DNA from: Streptomyces sp. DG2A-72
GTDB lineage: Bacteria; Actinomycetota; Actinomycetes; Streptomycetales; Streptomycetaceae
Assembly: GCF_030499575.1 (NCBI RefSeq)
Contig: NZ_JASTLC010000001.1
Span: 62,001 to 126,000 of the forward strand
Direction of reading: 5' to 3'
Length of the DNA stretch: 64,000 bases
A model generated the notes under the pieces. It worked only from the letters and a program-made list of their open reading frames with translations. It searched no databases and was not told the origin of the DNA. Each line of letters opens with the position of its first letter. Position 1 is the first letter of the stretch. The translations under genes and the position numbers were made by a program. Positions 28,525-36,697 of this stretch are shown piece by piece.

Positions 28525-28845
28525 CGGAGCCAACAGGTAAACACAACGGTGTTGCACTCGGCGGGACGCCATCCGGCGCATACGTAGTGACCCCTCATAG
28601 GGGCGATATGAACGGGTACAGCGTGGACATCCAGCCGTACACGGCACGTTATGACCCCTCGTAGGGACGATGAGGACGGGTCCGGGACGCCACGGGGCAG
28701 GTATGGCGCTACACGTTGCGACCCCTCGCAGGGACGACGAGGACGATGCCCGCCTTCCCCGGCACGCACGTGCACACCGTGTTGCCCCCCGTAGCGGCGA
28801 AAAGGGCGCATCGGGGAACAGCGCGCCCGCCTCGCCGACATCTAG

Positions 28846-29782
28846 AGGGCGTCTGAAAAGCCTGTCAGCGGGCTGGTCTTGCGAGGCGGCGCACGAGGAG
28901 CATGGCCATGGTGAGGTAGATGGCGTTCTCCGAGCAGACGCGCAGGTACTCGTAGTCCTTCGACAGACGGCGGCACCGTCCTAGCCAGGCAAACGTCCGC
29001 TCTACCACCCAACGCCGTGGGACCACGGCGAAGAGGCGCACTGCCGGAGGCGGTGCTCCCACCCGAGCCCAGGTCGAGCGGAATCCTCCGTCGCGACGCT
29101 GCACGACCTCCACGGTGATGCCGGTGGCCTCCTGGGCCCAGGCGTGGAAGTCCGCACCGCGGTAACCCTGGTCCGCCCACACGTGCCGCAGACGCGGAAA
29201 GGCATCGGCAGCGCGGGAGAACAGCACCACGGCACCATCGCGATCGCCGACGCTGGCCGGGCTCACGCAGGCCACCAGGACGGTGCCGCGGGTATCGACG
29301 AGCAGGTGACGCTTGATGCCGCTGACCTTCTTGCCGCCGTCGTACCCATGCAGTCCTCCGCGCTCACTGGCCCGAACGCTCTGGCTGTCCACAATGGCTG
29401 CACTGGGCGTGGGATCCCGGCCGACCTGCACCCGCTCGCGTTCGCGCAGCCCCGTCAACATCCGCTCCCACACGCCCTCTTGCTGCCACCGCCGCCAGTA
29501 GTGGTAGACCGTCTGCCACGGCGGCAGGTCATGCGGCAAAAGTCTCCAGGCACAGCCAGCGCGCACCCAGTACGCCAGCGCGTTGAGGATCTCCCGCCGC
29601 GCGTGTTTCGCCGGCCGTCCACCGGGCTTGACCGCCGGAACCAGCGGACAGAGGATCTCCCACTCCGGATCGGACAGATCCGTCGAGTAACGGGTACGCA
29701 GCCCGCACACCCCAGCCCCCGAAAGTGCGCCACCGCCCCGCTACCAGGCGACTTGCCCGCTGACAGGCTTTTCAGACGCCCT
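28846..29782 (-). mobile_element. IS5-family element inside the CRISPR array
   Basis: Perfect 28-bp terminal inverted repeats start AGGGCGTCTGAAAAGCC at both ends. The 4-bp target duplication CTAG is at 28842-28845 and 29783-29786, matching the CWAG target of IS5. The element is 937 bp with one intact transposase, so insertion is probably recent. Confidence 0.9.
28865..29710 (-). CDS. IS5-family transposase
   Basis: The 281-residue product is full length: an N-terminal STDLSDPEWEILCPLVP segment, CAWRLLPHDLPPWQTVYHYWRRW, and a DDE domain with AIVDSQSV (Asp), VWADQGYRG (Asp) and RRWVVERTFAWLGRCRRL (Glu). It has no shift, and the perfect ends of its element support activity. It is distinct in sequence from the IS5 transposase at 4919-5860. 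Confidence 0.9.
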   Translation of the reverse strand: MCGLRTRYSTDLSDPEWEILCPLVPAVKPGGRPAKHARREILNALAYWVRAGCAWRLLPHDLPPWQTVYHYWRRWQQEGVWERMLTGLRERERVQVGRDPTPSAAIVDSQSVRASERGGLHGYDGGKKVSGIKRHLLVDTRGTVLVACVSPASVGDRDGAVVLFSRAADAFPRLRHVWADQGYRGADFHAWAQEATGITVEVVQRRDGGFRSTWARVGAPPPAVRLFAVVPRRWVVERTFAWLGRCRRLSKDYEYLRVCSENAIYLTMAMLLVRRLARPAR

Positions 29783-30135
29783 CTAGTTGTGACCCCTCCC
29801 AAGGGCGATGAGGACCTGTCGGCATCGGCATTCAGGTCCTGGACGGCGTCAAGTTGTGACCCCTCGTAGGGACGCTGAGGACCATAACCGTCCGCGTAGA
29901 CAAGACGAAGGATGACGAGTTTTGACCCCTCGTAGGGACACAGGAAGGATGAGGATCCCTCACCCAGTCTGGGTACTGGATCATCAGGTCCTGGGGACGT
30001 TCACACCCTACGCCGCGTCCCAGCTCGCCGACGCATCGTTGTGACCCCTCGCAGGGACGATGAGAACTCAACCCTCACGACGTCTGCGACCTGGCTGGGT
30101 GTGTCAATTTAACGGCTGATCTTGATTGTTGAGTG

Positions 30136-31074
30136 TCAGCTGTTGCTCGGGGTCAGGCGGCCCTCGAAGGCGATCTGGAACGCGTTCAGGGGTGCCTTCC
30201 AGCGCATGGTCCACCTCTTGGGACCCTTCCCCGTCGAGTCCAGGCTCATCAGCGCCATGTAGATGCACTTGAGGGCGGCGGCTTCGTTGGGGAAGTGGCC
30301 GCGGGCGCGAACGGCCCTGCGGATGCGGGCGTTGACGCTCTCGATCGCGTTCGTGCTGCAGATGACCTTGCGTATCTCGACGTCGAAGGAGAGGAAGGGC
30401 ACGAACTCGGCCCAGGTGTCCGACCACAGCTTCACGATCGCCGGATACTTCCGGCCCCAGGACTCCTGGAACTCCAGGAACCGCTCCGTCGCCGCGTCCT
30501 CGCTGGGTGCGGTGTAGACGGGCTTGAGCGCCTTGGCGACCTTGTCCCAGTCCTGGCGGGCGGCGTATCGGAACGAATTCCGCAGCAGGTGAACCACACA
30601 CGTCTGGACAATCGTGCGAGGCCAGACGGTCTCCACGGCCTCGGGAAGGCCCTTGAGCCCGTCACAGACCAGCATCAGCACGTCGTTAAGGCCGCGGTTC
30701 TTCAGCTCGGTGAACACATGCAGCCAGTACTTGGCACCCTCTCCGCCATCGCCGGCCCAGATGCCGAGGATGTCGCGGGTGCCGTCCACGGTCACCGCCA
30801 TCACCACGTAGATGGGACGGTTCGCGACCTGCCCGTCTCTGATCTTGACGTTGATGGCGTCCACGAACAGAACCGGGTAGACACGGTCGAGGGGCCGGTT
30901 CTGCCAATCGGCCATGCCCTCCATCACTGTGTCGGTGATGGTGGAGATGGTCTGCTTGGACACCTCGGCGCCGTAGACCTCGGCCAGGTGAGCGGCGATC
31001 TCGCCGTGCGTGAGCCCCTTCGCGGACAGCGACAGCACCATCTCGTCGACCCCGGTCAGCCGTCTTCTCTGGGG
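30136..31074 (-). pseudogene. IS256-family transposase, N-terminally truncated
   Basis: The frame encodes the C-terminal 300 residues of a Mutator/IS256 transposase. FVDAINVKIRDGQVANRPIYV holds the first Asp, LVCDGLKGLPEAV the second, and the Glu is in NAIESVNARIRRAVRARGHFPNE. CVVHLLRNSFRY is also typical. In-frame residues can be followed to about 31074 (YPQRRRLTGVDE), but the first 90-100 residues are gone. The left border is next to the last CRISPR repeat. Confidence 0.8.
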
Positions 31075-31266
31075 GTAACCGTGTGGCGCGAGGCGAGTGG
31101 AGACAACTTTGTGCAGCTCAGCGCCGGTGTGAACGACAGTATCGTGTGCAACATGTGTGGCGCTACTTGTCGTGAGAGTCGCTGAGTTTCAGCAGCGCTC
31201 GTCTCCGCCGGGCAAGGCTGGCTGATCGCCCCTGGGATTCACACGAATTCGACTACGGTCGGGCGC

Positions 31267-32082
31267 ATGGATCGCCTATCCGAGATCACGTTCCTTCTGC
31301 CCGACGCACCCGAATCGCGTAGTTTCCTCGACGAGCTGCGCTCGCTGTTCGCCGAGGTGACATACGCCGACTTCACCGGGGATGCGAGCACGGCCGACGG
31401 GGTGGGTGACCGCCTGACCCTCACCCCGCCGCGGCCCGCCGATGCCCGTCCCGTGACGATATTTGAGCTGGCCAGCGTGCGTGCGCCTGAGATCGTCCTC
31501 GACACAGGCCACTCCATCGGTGGGTGGGGTGGCACTGACTTGCACGAGACGCGGGCCCTGCCGGCCCGGATCGAGATGGCAGAACTGACCCGCCGCATTG
31601 CCGGGCACGTCAAGCGCGTCGATCACACGGGCGTGAACGTGCCCGCCTGTGCCACTTCACCCGAGCAGTGGAGCGACCTCACCACTGCGCTCGCCTCGGC
31701 GTCCACCATGTACCGCTATCCCACCGGTGAGGACTGGCCGTTTGTCCTTCCGTCGACATCGGATGAGCTCATCGACGACATCCGTGACTTCGTCATCGGC
31801 CGCGAGCCTAGATTCGAGCTGGTTTACGACCAGTGGCTGACGCAGACGCAGTGGCAGTTCGCCCTCTGGACCGACCTGACCCGCGCAGACCTGGAGCAGA
31901 TGTTTCCTGAGCCCGAAGGGATGACGTTCCCGGAACTTGAGGAGATCTTCCGCGTCGTACCTGTCCTCAGTCCCTGGCCATGCCTGGATATCCGATTCGA
32001 CCTGTGCTACCGGATCGAAAACGGTCCGTCCGACTGGGAAACCGGCGAATGGCTCGTCACGGAAGGCGGCCGAATCCGCTGA
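31267..32082 (+). CDS. Hypothetical protein (271 aa), unknown family
   Basis: This ATG frame has no shift and normal codon bias. The product is acidic and soluble, with no signal or membrane segment. Features seen: MDRLSEITFLLPDAPESRSFLDELRSLF at the start, a central WGGTDLHETRALPARIEM region, and a Trp-rich C-terminus (YDQWLTQTQWQFALWTDLTRADLEQMF, DIRFDLCYRIENGPSDWE). I cannot assign a family. It lies between an IS256 remnant and a second recombinase/DUF6262 module, so it may be cargo of that module. Confidence 0.65.
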   Translation: MDRLSEITFLLPDAPESRSFLDELRSLFAEVTYADFTGDASTADGVGDRLTLTPPRPADARPVTIFELASVRAPEIVLDTGHSIGGWGGTDLHETRALPARIEMAELTRRIAGHVKRVDHTGVNVPACATSPEQWSDLTTALASASTMYRYPTGEDWPFVLPSTSDELIDDIRDFVIGREPRFELVYDQWLTQTQWQFALWTDLTRADLEQMFPEPEGMTFPELEEIFRVVPVLSPWPCLDIRFDLCYRIENGPSDWETGEWLVTEGGRIR

Positions 32083-32132
32083 CACCGACGCGATCCGGCC
32101 GCCATGGTGACCGGATCGCCTCGTCTGCGAAC

Positions 32133-32657
32133 TCAGCCGCGTTGGTTCAGAGCTCTGGTCAAGTCCCGGTTCGCCTCCCTCGCGGCATTGAGATCAGATC
32201 GGGCCTCCTCCAACGCGGAGGTCAGTTCGACATTTTGCTGCTCCAGCCTCGTGATCTTCCGCTGGAGCTCGTCGATGTCCGCTGGGGCTCCGAGCCCGGA
32301 CTCCTGCCATGCCTGAGCACCCAGCGCCTGCGACAGTCGCTTCTCCAACTGCTGAATGCGTGCGGCCAAGCGGGTGTTGCGGGCCTGGGCGTTGGCGAGG
32401 TCGGCCTGGAGCGAGGCCCGGCTCACCGGTGAGCCGCCGGCCGGGTCCTGGGCTGCCGGTTCGAGTTCTGCGGCGTGGACGATTTCGAGCAGGTCGCGGT
32501 GACGGTAGAGGAAGCTGCGGTCCACTGCGGCTTGCCGGGCGATGGCCGAGACACTGATCGGGGTGCCATTCTTCCCGGCGTTTTTCACCGCTGTGGCAAC
32601 CCGCTGGCGGCGGCGCTCAGTGTCCGCTTGACGGCCATCACGCATGGCGGGGATCAC
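32133..32657 (-). CDS. DUF6262 (TnpC-like) coiled-coil protein
   Basis: The 174-residue product has an N-terminal basic helix (ADTERRRQRVATAVKNAGKNG), a helix-turn-helix-like ISVSAIARQAAVDRSFLYRHRDL, and a long coiled coil (LAARIQQLEKRL..., LQRKITRLEQQNVELTSALEEAR). This is the DUF6262 layout of accessory proteins that accompany Tn554-type recombinases. GTG 32657 overlaps the stop of the upstream recombinase (GTGA). Unlike its counterpart at 17405 it is intact. Confidence 0.75.
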   Translation of the reverse strand: MIPAMRDGRQADTERRRQRVATAVKNAGKNGTPISVSAIARQAAVDRSFLYRHRDLLEIVHAAELEPAAQDPAGGSPVSRASLQADLANAQARNTRLAARIQQLEKRLSQALGAQAWQESGLGAPADIDELQRKITRLEQQNVELTSALEEARSDLNAAREANRDLTRALNQRG

Positions 32658-33763
32658 GGCAGCCTCCAGGGCCTGACATCAGGAAGTGGCTGCCCGACAC
32701 GGGGCATGCCCAGCATCACCACACGGCCGCGGCGGACCACGGCGACGGCTTCCTCGATCTGTGCACGTTCCTCTTCCGACAGGTCGTCCAGGTCTGCCTT
32801 GACCCGGTTGAGCAGACGGCGGACGCGGCCAATTTCCTCTTCGGAGGGCATGGCCTCGCTGCGGGCCCAGTCGTCGGCCTCGAAGGCCGACATGAGCCGC
32901 TCGCGGCTGCGGAGCAGATCAGAAAGGTAACGCTCGAGGTCGGGAAGGTAGGAGACGTCGGTGCGGAAGTGGTCACAGCCGACACAGCGGAACCGAATCG
33001 GGCAACTCTGGCCCCCGGCCGCGACGTTGTGCGGTTCCAGGCAGATGCCCTAGGCCGTAGCCACTTCCCCGATGGCCCGGCGCACGTGTTCGGAGTCCAG
33101 CATCCACTGCGCCTTGCGCCAGACACGGTTGCCGCGGCGGTCGAACTGCAGGGCAGTGACCCGGTCGACAGCCTCGCGCCGTCGTTCCTGGCTGACGCGG
33201 TAGTACGCCTGAGTTGTGGAGAGTTCACGATGGTCCATCAAATCCATGAGCACGTCCGGGGCGATGTCGCTGTCCGCGTGACGCTGCGCGAAGGAATGCC
33301 GGTAGGCGTAGGGGAAGATCCTGGACTTGTCGAACGGCAGCATCTTCGTCACGAGCTGCCCGTCGACCAGCACCACGACCGGCATCATGATGTCGGGCAA
33401 GTCATCGACCCACGCTCGGTGAGCCTCGCCGATCGAGCCGATCGGCTTCGTCCCCGCGGGGTTGGCCACCGGACTCGGCAGCAGCTTGAGCTTGCTGGTC
33501 GGGGTGTCGGGGAACCGCTCACGCACCCGTTCCTGCTGCGCCGCAATCACGGCGGCGGTCGCCTGCGCGATCGGCAGACGACGGCCCAGCCGGTAGTCCT
33601 TGGAGTTGTCGTAGACCAGATGGGTGTCGCCGGGACCCCTCCCTGGAATGGCGCTGGGACCGCGACCCGCAGTGGAGCGCTGCCTGACTTCTCTTTCGGG
33701 TTCCGCCGACGCTCGCTCCTCGACGGTGAAGGCTGCCAGACAGACGTGTTCGGCGAGGCGCAA
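32654..33763 (-). pseudogene. Tyrosine recombinase, truncated and with internal TAG
   Basis: The product contains the recombinase C-terminal half: IFPYAYRHSFAQRHAD (Arg/His pair), LMDHRELSTTQAYYRVS (His and nucleophile Tyr), then GEVATA followed by a TAG at 33050-33052. In the same frame it continues GICLEPHNV..., FRCVGCDHFRTDVSYLPDLE (a Cys-rich zinc-like site) to VGQPLPDVRPWRLP. The TAG probably replaces a sense codon. The N-terminal half is missing; from about 33764 the sequence becomes an ion-channel gene fragment, so a deletion joined the two. Confidence 0.75.
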
Positions 33764-33766
33764 CTA

Positions 33767-33913
33767 CTGCTGCCAGCCCTCGGCAAGTCCTTGGTACATC
33801 TCTGCTCCCAGCAGTGCCGCATTGGCGAGAATCAGAGTGAACACGGTGAGCGCGAACCATCGGGCCGCAGTGACGGCGCAGGCCCGTTGCGCCAGCGCCC
33901 GTCGGACGGCCAT
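33767..33913 (-). pseudogene. Ion transporter N-terminal stub
   Basis: From ATG 33913 the frame encodes MAVRRALAQRACAVTAARWFALTVFTLILANAALLGAEMY. This basic helix followed by the first transmembrane segment is typical of voltage-gated ion transporter (ion_trans) proteins of Streptomyces. It breaks off after about 49 residues at the truncated recombinase. It cannot form a channel alone. Confidence 0.5.
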
Positions 33914-34169
33914 GTAGCTGTGGCCGTAAGGACGTGGTGGTCCAACCGGCGGCGACGGTTCTGTTGAGCGATCACACTCCAGAACAGACTTCTCCAGCAC
34001 TTGTAGATGCGACGCGTGGAACGGGGCTGGTTTTGTATGTGGGAGCTGACACCACTTGTTGCTCAGAGCGGGGACTGCCCCGTTTCGAGGGAGGGCGATC
34101 TCTCTGAGTTCTGACAACGCCCGGGGCTTGCGGTGGGAGCATGGACGTGCTTTGCGGAATTAGGCTGCG

Positions 34170-34605
34170 ATGGCACCACCGAAGTCCAAGGTCGACTTGT
34201 ACGCGGCGATCCGCCGTGACGCCCGGGCAGGGTTGTCGTACCGGGCCTTGATACGGCGAGTACGGAGTCGAATTCCGCACGGTCAAGACCGCGTTGGAGT
34301 CGATCCGGCCGGAGCCGCGGAAGAAACCGCGGCCGCGCTGGACCCGCCTGGATGCCTACAAACCGTTGATCGACGAGATGCTCCGGGCGGATCTGGCTGC
34401 GCCCTGCAAGCAGCGTCACACGGTCAAGCGGAACTTCGACCGGCTCCTGGGCGAGCACGGGGCGGAGGCAGTGATCTATCCGATGGTGCGGGCTTAGTCG
34501 CCGACCGGTGACCCCAGATCGCCCAAGAGGCTGGCCGCGGGTGGTGCGCGCGTTGATTCCGCAGCCCCACAGGCCGGGGGCCGAGGCAGAGGTGGACTTC
34601 GGTGA
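34170..34605 (+). pseudogene. IS21-family IstA fragment
   Basis: MAPPKSKVDLYAAIRRDARAGLSYRALIR is followed after a one-base shift (near 34257) by YGVEFRTVKTALESIRPEPRKKPRPR and LDAYKPLIDEMLRADLAAP. After a stop come further pieces with QPHRPGAEAEVDFGD. These are the N-terminal helix-turn-helix and start of the DDE domain of IstA. The catalytic core and istB are lost. Its presence supports the IS21-like repeats at 1.8, 3.3 and 4.3 kb having an IS21 origin. Confidence 0.7.
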
Positions 34606-34705
34606 CCGTCCGCCACGCCGGCCCGCTTCCAGGAAGCCGTCCACGGTCTTGAACCGTCGCTGCCGCGCTGGCAGGTGGCGTTGCGGGATGTGCTGGTATC
34701 AGGGC

Positions 34706-35710
34706 ATGGACAACAAGCGGCGCGTGCTGATCGTCGCCTACGACGATGCGCAGATTCTCGACATCGCCTGCCCCAGTGGCGCGTTGGACATCGCCAACCG
34801 GTACGGCGCCGAGCCGCCGTACTCCATCGAGCTGGGGACCCTGGGCCGTCGGGTCGCCCGTAGCTCGGCGGGGATTCTGATGGGAGCGGGGCAAAGGCTT
34901 GAGACGGTCGCCGGGCATCTGGACACCCTGTTCGTGGTGGGCGGCATCGGCTGTGAGGACGCGGCGTCGGACGAGCGTCTACTGGGCCAGGTGCGCCGAC
35001 TGGCCGGACTCAGTCGACGGATGGCCTCTGTCTGTACCGGCGCCTACGTGCTCGCCGCCGCCGGACTGCTGGACCACCGGCGGGTGACGACCCATTGGGG
35101 GTGGGGGGAACGACTTGCCGAGCGTCACCCCGCCGTGGCCGTGGACGTCGCTCCTCTCTACATACGCGACGGCAACGTCTACACCTCGGCCGGGGTCACC
35201 AGCGCACTCGACCTGACGCTGGCGCTGATCGAGGACGACCACGGGCCGACGCTGGCTCGTGCCGTCGCCCGGGAACTCGTCACGCACCTGCACCGGCCGG
35301 CCGATCAGGCGCAGATCTCCATGTTCCTGGCCGCTCCGCCGCCGGAGGACCGGCTGGTGCGGGACCTGGTGGGCCATATCGCCAGTCATCTGGCCGAGGA
35401 CCTCACACCCGCCACCCTGGCAGCGCGGGCGGGAGTCAGCCCTCGGCACCTGACACGCCTGTTCACCGCGCACCTCGGTACGACTCCGGCACGGGCCGTG
35501 CGCGTGGCGCGTACCGAAGCAGCGGCGCATCTGGTGCGGTCCAGCGGACTGTCCATGGCGGCGATCGCCCGTCGCTGCGGTTTCGGGTCGGCGGAGACGC
35601 TTCGGCAGGCGTTCCTGGACCACTACGGGAATACGGGGGACAGGATTCGCAGGATGCCGGACATGCCAGCTGCGCGCGTCGCACCGAGGCAGAAGACTCC
35701 CGGGCCATGA
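34706..35710 (+). CDS. GlxA-type regulator (DJ-1/PfpI + AraC HTH)
   Basis: Start ATG 34706 gives 334 residues. The N-terminal DJ-1/PfpI domain (about 1-190) has RVLIVAYDDAQILDIACPSGALDIAN and SVCTGAYVLAAAGLLDHRRVTTHW, with the Cys at the nucleophile elbow. The C-terminal AraC domain (about 225-320) has two helix-turn-helix motifs, TLAARAGVSPRHLTRLFTAHLG and SMAAIARRCGFGSAETLRQAF. The ATGA overlap with the next gene, a secreted protein of the same DJ-1 fold, suggests they work together in sensing one compound. Confidence 0.88.
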   Translation: MDNKRRVLIVAYDDAQILDIACPSGALDIANRYGAEPPYSIELGTLGRRVARSSAGILMGAGQRLETVAGHLDTLFVVGGIGCEDAASDERLLGQVRRLAGLSRRMASVCTGAYVLAAAGLLDHRRVTTHWGWGERLAERHPAVAVDVAPLYIRDGNVYTSAGVTSALDLTLALIEDDHGPTLARAVARELVTHLHRPADQAQISMFLAAPPPEDRLVRDLVGHIASHLAEDLTPATLAARAGVSPRHLTRLFTAHLGTTPARAVRVARTEAAAHLVRSSGLSMAAIARRCGFGSAETLRQAFLDHYGNTGDRIRRMPDMPAARVAPRQKTPGP

Positions 35711-36468
35711 GGCATTCGACGACACGCAGAAACGTACTTCGGGGGACCGTGGCCACCGCCGCCCTCGCCGCCACGGCTGCGGCCCCGACCGGGGCGCACG
35801 CCGTTCCGCGGGGCGGCGCGGGACCGAACATCGGAATCCTGCTGTACGACGGCTACAGCCTGCTGGACCCGACCGGTCCGGCCGAGGTGCTGTCCCGGCT
35901 GCCAGACGCGACTGTGACGATGATCGCCGAGCGGCGCGGCGCGGTCCGCACGGACACAGCAGACGTGGCCGTACTCGCTGAACAGTCCATCGACGAGGTG
36001 GACCGTCTCGACGTCCTCCTCGTGCCGGGCGCGGGCAACCGCGGCACCGTCGCGGCGATGAACAACGAGGCGCTTCTGCGCTGGATCCGCCAGATCCACC
36101 GGCACAGCCAATGGACGACCTCCGTGTGCACCGGCAGCATCATCCTCGCCGCGGCCGGGCTGCTGGACGGAAGGCGGGCGACGACCTACTGGGCTTCCGC
36201 CGAGTACCTCCAGTCCACGTTCGACGTGACCTACCTGCCGCAGCGCTACGTACGCTCAGGGAAGATCATCACTGCGGCCGGGGTGTCGGCGGGAGTGGAC
36301 ATGGCCCTGTATCTCGCCTCCCTCATTACAGACGACGACACGGCCAAGGCGATTCAACTCGCCGTCGAATACGACCCCCAGCCCCCTTTCGACTCCGGCA
36401 ACGCCGCAGAGGCCAGTCCCCAACTGAAGGAAAAAGCATTGCAGTTGCTCGCCGCCTCGCAGGTGTAG
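35707..36468 (+). CDS. Tat-exported DJ-1/PfpI family protein
   Basis: The 253-residue product starts with a twin-arginine signal (TTRRNVLRGTVATAALAATAAA, cleavage near AHA at about 31-33). A full DJ-1/PfpI domain follows: IGILLYDGYSLLDPTGPAEVL, VLLVPGAGNRGTVAAMN and SVCTGSIILAAAGLLDGRRATTYW with the elbow Cys. Exported DJ-1 proteins resemble isonitrile hydratase-like and GlxA sensor domains. Translation is coupled to the regulator by a 4-bp overlap. The enzyme activity is unknown. Confidence 0.85.
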   Translation: MRHSTTRRNVLRGTVATAALAATAAAPTGAHAVPRGGAGPNIGILLYDGYSLLDPTGPAEVLSRLPDATVTMIAERRGAVRTDTADVAVLAEQSIDEVDRLDVLLVPGAGNRGTVAAMNNEALLRWIRQIHRHSQWTTSVCTGSIILAAAGLLDGRRATTYWASAEYLQSTFDVTYLPQRYVRSGKIITAAGVSAGVDMALYLASLITDDDTAKAIQLAVEYDPQPPFDSGNAAEASPQLKEKALQLLAASQV

Positions 36469-36697
36469 CCGAAGCGGGAGCCGCTGAGCGGACAGCACTT
36501 ACGTCGTGGTGAGCACCTCCGTGAGCGTTCTTTTCCTCTCTGTGTCCACCGCGGCCGGACCTGCAGCGCGACGTCTGTGAGTTTGGTCAACGCCCCCTTC
36601 ACTGCCAGCTGCCCATCGTCATCCGGCCCTTCAAGCACCGCCGGCTTCACCGCCCCCAGGCATGGATCAGTTACGGCCTCCGGTGTTGTCACGTCTC
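36469..36697. other. Gap before ISL3 element
   Basis: No gene seen. Short open frames on both strands lack protein-like sequence. Confidence 0.4.

Larger units (their letters stand above)
28584..30067. CRISPR. Orphan, degenerating CRISPR array split by an IS5 element
   Basis: Eight 30-bp repeat positions follow the pattern GTTGTGACCCCTCGT-AGGGAC-GATGAGGAC. They lie at 28584, 28648, 28715, about 28778 (degenerate, 20/30), 29786, 29853, 29919 (with 8 extra bases at 29940-29947) and 30038. Unique spacers are 34, 37, 33, about 37, 37 and 36 bp; the last interval (29957-30037) is 81 bp with no visible repeat inside. The IS5 at 28846-29782 sits between a spacer and the first base of the next repeat. 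An IS256 remnant cuts the right side. No cas gene is present in the window. The core CCCT-CGT-AGGG can form a short stem. Confidence 0.85.

Noticed and set aside
28547..28576. Possible ninth CRISPR repeat before the first one
   Set aside because: Only the TCG...GGGACG part matches, and it would leave a 7-bp spacer.
28501..30135. cas genes near the CRISPR array
   Set aside because: All frames around the array were read; only IS5 and IS256 transposases and small remnants are present.
30133..31185. 350-codon + strand frame over the IS256 gene
   Set aside because: Antisense to a clear IS256 transposase; no protein-like pattern.
32969..33967. 332-codon + strand frame
   Set aside because: Antisense to the tyrosine recombinase, whose catalytic motifs are on the - strand.
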